Shown piece by piece: positions 33,018-37,623 of a DNA stretch of 37,623 nucleotides. How positions within the stretch are numbered: position 1 is the stretch's first letter; each line of letters starts with the position of its first letter. The DNA is taken from positions 1 to 37,623 of IMG/VR virus record IMGVR_UViG_3300020457_000028; one strand, 5' to 3'. The notes under the pieces are model-generated. The model saw only the letters and a list, made by a program, of their open reading frames with translations, made no database searches and was not told the origin of the DNA. Origin of the DNA: a virus. The position numbers were made by a program, and so were the translations under genes.

Positions 33018-35243
33018 ATGGCAACAGCTGGAATATACCATATAGACACATTTAATTTTGCGGATGCTACTGCAGTATATACAGATGCGGCCTTAACGAC
33101 GTTTGCTCCCGATGGTTATTATCAAATGGGTGGAGTAACTGCGCGCCAACAAGTAGGTGGTATATTACTACCCGCAGAACCTTGTCCTTCTTGCTCTAAA
33201 CCATCACCGGATCCTACTCCAAATCCCAACAATGCTTTTAAAGTAACAGATAAGGTAACCTCAATAATTGATCACGTTGTTCTAGATAACAATTTTACCG
33301 TGGGTGAAGAGGTGACTACGGATATTTCTTCTAATTGTTGGCTTATAAATGAAAAAGCAGTAAATAGCACGACTAATGTTATTACAGGCAAATGTGCTGT
33401 TATACCACCGCCGCCTGCTGAGTATTATGAATTAGATTTGTGTCCTATTTCTGCTAATACGGGCGTCCCTACTAAAATTTACAGTTCATTAACGCCTACT
33501 GCAGGACAGAGATTATATATAGTTAATACTTTTAATAACGCTTATTATATATACAATAATGCTCAGCCTGTAACTACTCCCGTAAATAATATACCATTAA
33601 TTGAAGCAGGCATTTCTTTAACTGCTGCTAGTGCTTGTCCTACAGTTCCAACCATTTATACATATTGGAACGCTCAAGAGTGTAATAACCCTAACATTAC
33701 TCAAATAATTCAAGCTCCCGATGGAACTAGTTTTGTAGTGGGTCAGTCAGTTAAAATATCTAATACGTGTTATGAAATAACAAGTCAAAGGGTAGGATCA
33801 GCTACTACCTTTGATATACAATATTTAGCAGGAGAAGCCGTTTACACAGGTTGTACTACTGGAGCTTCGCCTTGTATTGTGGCTGTACCACCAAACACTT
33901 CTTTCTTAGCTCGAGAGAATACTACAAATGCAGAATATCATGTTCTAATGAATTCGAGTTTTAAAGTGAATGATAATGTAGAAATACAAACAAGCGGGGG
34001 TGTACAAATTGCAGGGTGTTATAAGTTAGTTAGCCAGTCTACTACTCCTACTACTAATACAATAATAAATTTCTGCCCTGATGTATCTGCTTGTGCAACG
34101 TATAGAGTTATTGGCAGTGGTACATTTAATAGGTGTTCAGACGGTCAAAGTATTTATAGAGATTATAGCTCAGACCCTTATGGAGAAGTGTGTGCACGAT
34201 TAGAAACTGCGAATTTTTCAGGTGGTGCAACACAAATTGGAACTTGTGTTCACGACATTCCTTTTGAGCCTACAGGTTATGATTATTACACTGCAGAACC
34301 TTGTGATGGAGGCGCAGAAATAATTGTGCGAACCGATGGAGCAGTTCCCGCTACTGGGAGTGCGGTTAAACTAGACGGTGGAAGTACGTGTTATAAAATT
34401 ACAGGAACTTCAGGACTCAAGACAGCAACCAATAATATAACTAATAGGTCAGATAATTGTAATGTTTGTAATCCTCCTGCTACTTGTTTTGTTCATCAAG
34501 TAGAATATAATTCTAGCACTAATGTTTGTCCCACTGGTGGATTTGGAGTTACTTTTGCTGACAACAATGATTTTTCTGCAGCCACTAAATTATTTTCATC
34601 GGATGGATGTGTAAGCTCGCAACCTGCGCTTGGTGGAACTTATGCTGTTACTACATCGGGCACTAAAATATCTAGATATTGGAATGGTGTTACACTTGGA
34701 GCGGCTACTGTATGCAGCAGCACACCGCAAAATGTAACAGCTACTATAACATCATTTGATAATAATATTCAAGGAAGCACTGAAGGTGTGGGTTACACAA
34801 TAACAGGGTCAGGAACAAATTCCTCAACTACTGGTGCATCACCTTTGGCTATACCATCTGGAGGAAATTCACCTTTTAACACTGCTATATCAGTAAATCC
34901 AGGCTTTAGTATAACAGGCGCCGACGTTATTTACAATCCTACGAGCATAACCCAAAGTTCAAGTGTTACAGTAAGACTAGAAGGGACAATAACGGAAGAT
35001 GCGCCTACCAATGTTTATTTTGTGTTATCATGTGGTAATTTACTATACTATAGAGTTGAGTCCTCTTCTGCTTTATCAAACGGAACAGTAATTTACTTTA
35101 GATCTACCGCTGGTCAAGTGTTGTGTGGAACAGTACAAGGCACAGATTTAGGGGCTAAGAACGCTGACTTGATTCAAATAATTACTTCTCAAGGTTGTAA
35201 CAACAGTTTGTGTACGCAAGGAAGTTTCAATCCTCTGTTCTAA
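33018..35243 (+). CDS. Cys-rich repeat tail/adhesin protein
   Basis: A 741-residue, Thr/Asn/Cys-rich protein built of short beta modules. One repeated module has the form 'F-x-V-G-x-x-V...CY-x-I': NFTVGEEVTTDISSNCWLIN, SFVVGQSVKISNTCYEIT, SFKVNDNVEI...GCYKLV, ATGSAVKLDGGSTCYKIT. Another, 'F-x-(D/A)AT-x-(V/L)(Y/F)', occurs at the N-terminus (FNFADATAVYTDAAL) and near 510-525 (NDFSAATKLFSSDGC). The end (~570-741) is a separate beta region. A Pro/Ser/Thr linker lies near 55-75. The CY-x-I module is shared with the C-terminus of the preceding giant gene, so the two likely assemble on the same tail structure. Confidence 0.75.
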   Translation: MATAGIYHIDTFNFADATAVYTDAALTTFAPDGYYQMGGVTARQQVGGILLPAEPCPSCSKPSPDPTPNPNNAFKVTDKVTSIIDHVVLDNNFTVGEEVTTDISSNCWLINEKAVNSTTNVITGKCAVIPPPPAEYYELDLCPISANTGVPTKIYSSLTPTAGQRLYIVNTFNNAYYIYNNAQPVTTPVNNIPLIEAGISLTAASACPTVPTIYTYWNAQECNNPNITQIIQAPDGTSFVVGQSVKISNTCYEITSQRVGSATTFDIQYLAGEAVYTGCTTGASPCIVAVPPNTSFLARENTTNAEYHVLMNSSFKVNDNVEIQTSGGVQIAGCYKLVSQSTTPTTNTIINFCPDVSACATYRVIGSGTFNRCSDGQSIYRDYSSDPYGEVCARLETANFSGGATQIGTCVHDIPFEPTGYDYYTAEPCDGGAEIIVRTDGAVPATGSAVKLDGGSTCYKITGTSGLKTATNNITNRSDNCNVCNPPATCFVHQVEYNSSTNVCPTGGFGVTFADNNDFSAATKLFSSDGCVSSQPALGGTYAVTTSGTKISRYWNGVTLGAATVCSSTPQNVTATITSFDNNIQGSTEGVGYTITGSGTNSSTTGASPLAIPSGGNSPFNTAISVNPGFSITGADVIYNPTSITQSSSVTVRLEGTITEDAPTNVYFVLSCGNLLYYRVESSSALSNGTVIYFRSTAGQVLCGTVQGTDLGAKNADLIQIITSQGCNNSLCTQGSFNPLF

Positions 35244-35255
35244 AATTTAATTTAG

Positions 35256-35263
35256 TATCTTAG
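35256..35263 (+). promoter_or_regulatory. -7 box TATCTTAG and leader
   Basis: This near-consensus box lies 18 bases before the glycosyltransferase ATG. AATTAAATTTA (35271-35281) abuts the start codon. Confidence 0.5.
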
Positions 35264-35281
35264 TATATAAAATTAAATTTA

Positions 35282-36505
35282 ATGAAATCTATATTTGTGC
35301 AGATAGCTAGCTATCGCGACCCCGAACTTATTCCCACTATAAAGGATCTAATTGAAACGGCTCATAAACCTGAGAATTTAAAAATATGCATTGCTCATCA
35401 ATATGCAGAGGAAGATGAGTGGGACCGCTTAGATCAGTTTGCTGATGACGGACGATTTACCGTCATACAAATTCCTTATCAAGACTCTCAAGGAACTTGT
35501 TGGGCGAGAAGTGAAATCCAAAGACATTATAATGGTGAAGATTATACTCTTCATTTAGATTCTCATCATCGTTTTGAAACTGGGTGGGACACGGAATGTA
35601 TAAACACGTTAACAAAACTACAAAAGCAGGGTTTTAAAAAACCATTACTGACCTCTTATTGTCCAGCTTATGAATTAAATACCACTAAGCCTAGAGACAC
35701 CACAGCTTATGGTATGCAAATTAATGTTTGGAATGATGGTGTAGCTTTATTTCATCCTTATGCAATGGGAAAAACTACGGCTCCAGTTCCTTCAAGATTT
35801 TACTCAGGGCATTTTGCATTTACATTAGGACAGTTTTGTAAGGAGGTTCCTCATGATCCTCTTATGTATTTTTATGGAGAAGAAATATCTATTTCAGTAA
35901 GAGCTTTTACTCATGGCTATGATTTATTTGCACCCCACAAACCTGTGGTTTGGCATGAATATACTAGAGAGGGAAGGTCAAAGCATTGGGATGATCATAG
36001 TAGATGGTTTGATAGAGACTCCGCTTCAAAAGCCCGGGCCCGTCAACTATTAGGTGTCAATGGAGAAGTTTGTTCACCTTGCAATAAAAACACTTTTAAA
36101 GAATATGGCCTTGGTGAGGTAAGAACATTAGAAGAGTATGAGCTGTATGCTGGGGTAAAGTTTGCAGATCAAACTATAACCCACAGGTGTAAACAAAACC
36201 TGCCTCCCCCTGGAATGGAAGGAGACTCTATCTACCATGAGTCAAAAGAATATCATATAAAATTAAACAAGCATGACTTCTTATATGAAGATACTGCATT
36301 TGCAGCGCTTGTAATGGAAGATAATAACGGGATGGTAGTTTACCACGACACAATAACAAAAGACGAAATAAACGCCCTTAAATCATCTAATGTGGCCTAT
36401 ATGAATATATCTAGAAGCATAGTTGGGGCTAAACCTCTTAGATATTTGATGTGGCCTTACAGTCAATCGCATGGATGGGGCGATAAAGTGGTTAGTTATT
36501 TTTAG
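35282..36505 (+). CDS. GlcNAc-transferase family glycosyltransferase
   Basis: A 407-residue enzyme. The N-terminal IFVQIASYRDPELIPTIKDLIETA is the hallmark of the GlcNAc transferase family that includes the Skp1 prolyl-hydroxyl GlcNAc transferase (GT60 type, Pfam GlcNAc). Further family elements are GTCWARSEIQ (71-80), the metal/nucleotide motif LHLDSHHRF with Asp93 and His95 (in place of DXD), a SGHFAFTLG segment, and YFYGEEISISVRAFTHGYDLFAP near 196-220. Residues ~300-407 form an extra C-terminal domain that I cannot name. Acceptor unknown: virion protein, phage or host glycan. It has its own promoter between two virion genes. Confidence 0.85.
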   Translation: MKSIFVQIASYRDPELIPTIKDLIETAHKPENLKICIAHQYAEEDEWDRLDQFADDGRFTVIQIPYQDSQGTCWARSEIQRHYNGEDYTLHLDSHHRFETGWDTECINTLTKLQKQGFKKPLLTSYCPAYELNTTKPRDTTAYGMQINVWNDGVALFHPYAMGKTTAPVPSRFYSGHFAFTLGQFCKEVPHDPLMYFYGEEISISVRAFTHGYDLFAPHKPVVWHEYTREGRSKHWDDHSRWFDRDSASKARARQLLGVNGEVCSPCNKNTFKEYGLGEVRTLEEYELYAGVKFADQTITHRCKQNLPPPGMEGDSIYHESKEYHIKLNKHDFLYEDTAFAALVMEDNNGMVVYHDTITKDEINALKSSNVAYMNISRSIVGAKPLRYLMWPYSQSHGWGDKVVSYF

Positions 36506-36513
36506 TAAATTTG

Positions 36514-36523
36514 TATATCTAAA
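36514..36523 (+). promoter_or_regulatory. Weak -7 box region
   Basis: TATATCTAAA after TTTG resembles the other start regions but matches TAnnTTTG poorly. It lies 9 bases before the ATG at 36533. Confidence 0.3.
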
Positions 36524-36532
36524 TTTTTTATT

Positions 36533-37327
36533 ATGCCTGACTATACTTTAACTTATAGTGAAACATCTAATGGATGGCCTTCTTTTTATTCTTATTATCC
36601 TGAGTATATGGTGGGTATGAATAATTATTTATATTCATTTTCAGGCGGGAATATTTACCAACACAACACCAATACAGTTAGAAATAATTATTATGGCATT
36701 CAGGGTATATCAGAGATAACGAGCGTTTTTAATGATGAACCTTTAAGTAATAAAGTATTTAAAACTTTAAATTTAGAATCAGACTCTGCATGGTCTGCTT
36801 CATTAGAAACAGACCTTCCTAACACAGGGCTTATTGACTTTAGTTGGTTTGTCCAAAAAGAAGGAGATTGGTTTGCGTATATTAGAACTGCAGGCGGTGA
36901 CCCTGCCGCTTTAACTGAATATGCTTTGAGATCTATGAACGGTATTGCACAAAGTCTTTCGGTAACTGGAACTGTTAACAATCCTATTATTAATTTTGCA
37001 ACTTCCATAAACATAGGAAATATTATAAGTATTGGAGATAATCTATATTCAGCCAACCCACCTTATACAGGCCCTACACTTATTGGCACGGTTACCGCTA
37101 TTGAAATAGATTTAGTTAATGGCATCAATAGAATTACCACTGACGCCACAGTAGTTGGAGGCGCTGCTCCTACCCTTCAAGACTCTTTTATCCTTTACAT
37201 AAAAAATCAAGAAGCAGAATCTCATGGAGTCCTGGGTCACTATATGAAATTCGTCTTACAGAATACAGCAACAATACCAACTGAGCTGTTTGCTGTAGAG
37301 TCTCAGGTGATGAAAAGCAATCCTTAA
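36533..37327 (+). CDS. Virion structural protein
   Basis: A 264-residue, aromatic and Asn/Tyr-rich beta protein. It begins DYTLTYSETSNGWPSFYSYYPEYMVGMNNYLYSFSGGNIYQHN, a pattern I recall from structural proteins of marine phages (WPSFYSY...MVGMNNYxYSFxGG). It has no signal peptide or membrane segment. It follows the glycosyltransferase gene and precedes a promoter and a GNAT gene. A tail or capsid component is likely. Confidence 0.75.
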   Translation: MPDYTLTYSETSNGWPSFYSYYPEYMVGMNNYLYSFSGGNIYQHNTNTVRNNYYGIQGISEITSVFNDEPLSNKVFKTLNLESDSAWSASLETDLPNTGLIDFSWFVQKEGDWFAYIRTAGGDPAALTEYALRSMNGIAQSLSVTGTVNNPIINFATSINIGNIISIGDNLYSANPPYTGPTLIGTVTAIEIDLVNGINRITTDATVVGGAAPTLQDSFILYIKNQEAESHGVLGHYMKFVLQNTATIPTELFAVESQVMKSNP

Positions 37328-37334
37328 AAATTAG

Positions 37335-37342
37335 TATCTTTG
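37335..37342 (+). promoter_or_regulatory. -7 box TATCTTTG, near-leaderless start
   Basis: The box ends only 7 bases before the ATG at 37350. The transcript would have a leader of a few bases. Confidence 0.55.
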
Positions 37343-37349
37343 TTAACAA

Positions 37350-37623
37350 ATGGAATTTAACATAAGACCATTGAACGACACTGACTATGAAGAAGTTCTT
37401 GTAGGCTGGTGGCGAGATTGGAAATGGACGGCTCCAGTTCCTGCATTTTTACCCGATAACGGTAAAGGTGGCGTAATGGTTTTAGATAAAAACATACCTG
37501 TATGTGCAGGATTTATATATATGACTAATTCACAAGTAGCTTGGGTAGACTGGATTATATCTAATAAAGAGTATAAGAAAAAACCACATCGAAAAGAGGC
37601 TTTGACATTACTCATTAAAACAT
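37350..37623 (+). CDS. GNAT-type acetyltransferase (partial, cut by window end)
   Basis: The first 91 residues of an open frame running off the window. It begins MEFNIRPLNDTDYEEVLVGWWRDW, the N-terminal strand/helix pattern of GNAT N-acetyltransferases. Further on it has GGVMVLDKNIPVCAGFIYMTNSQVAWVDWIISN, strands beta-2 to beta-4, and KKKPHRKEALTLLIK begins the acetyl-CoA-binding helix region. The R/Q-x-x-G-x-G/A acetyl-CoA motif, if present, appears only as a variant (KKKPHRKEA) here. The target is unknown; adjacency to virion and glycosyltransferase genes could mean modification of virion or host molecules. Near-leaderless promoter spacing supports this start. Confidence 0.7.
   Translation, partial: MEFNIRPLNDTDYEEVLVGWWRDWKWTAPVPAFLPDNGKGGVMVLDKNIPVCAGFIYMTNSQVAWVDWIISNKEYKKKPHRKEALTLLIKT

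Noticed and set aside
1-37623. tRNA genes, CRISPR array, integrase or transposase
   Set aside because: Looked for by eye on both strands; no cloverleaf with conserved arms, no regular repeat-spacer pattern and no recombinase motif was seen.

Overview
The window is a contiguous part of the genome of a tailed phage, most likely a podovirus-like marine phage of a Bacteroidetes (flavobacterial) host. Three things point to the host. The DNA is AT-rich. The first gene of nearly every transcription unit is preceded by a TAnnTTTG box (usually TATCTTTG), the -7 element of Bacteroidetes sigma-A promoters. Shine-Dalgarno sequences are essentially absent, replaced by AT-rich leaders of the type AAATTTAATCTA-ATG. 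The gene content (TerL, portal, major capsid protein, tail fibres, endolysin, holins) is viral. The order TerL - portal - Glu-rich scaffold-like protein - major capsid protein - small head/connector genes - giant nozzle-like protein resembles crAss-like and related Bacteroidetes podoviruses. That placement is inference, not a search result.

Layout. 1-986: a mostly non-coding left end with one small ORF (348-569), a terminator, a cluster of G-runs and a family of TGTTGATTTT repeats, possibly an origin or operator region. 987-3042: a chaperonin operon, groEL - small exported Cys protein - groES, joined by two ATGA overlaps. 3008-3893: a divergent pair, a winged-helix regulator on the minus strand and a two-TM coiled-coil protein on the plus strand, whose -7 boxes face each other across a 13-bp palindrome. 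3927-5835: a chain of eleven very small, mostly lysine-rich genes, including a 26-residue CDGSH-like peptide. 5841-14284: a battery of tail-fibre/adhesin genes, two of them polyglycine-rich, one with a cupredoxin-like module and one with a LamG-like domain between duplicated modules. 14311-15762: a lysis cassette (small TM proteins, M15 peptidase, holin-like protein). 15740-19202: small genes, a GroES-like candidate, a small-terminase candidate and TerL. 19203-27269: portal, scaffold candidate, capsid and connector genes. 27271-37623: a 1908-aa nozzle/stabilisation-like protein, a Cys-rich repeat protein, a GlcNAc-transferase-family glycosyltransferase, another virion protein and the start of a GNAT acetyltransferase.

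Working together: the 27-37 kb region looks like the tail/adhesion end of the virion module, with enzymes that may modify glycans or proteins. The 5.8-14.3 kb fibres probably provide host recognition. The phage brings its own GroEL/GroES pair, probably for folding capsid or other virion proteins. All genes except the regulator at 3008-3457 are on the plus strand. I found no tRNA, CRISPR array, integrase, insertion sequence or attachment site.
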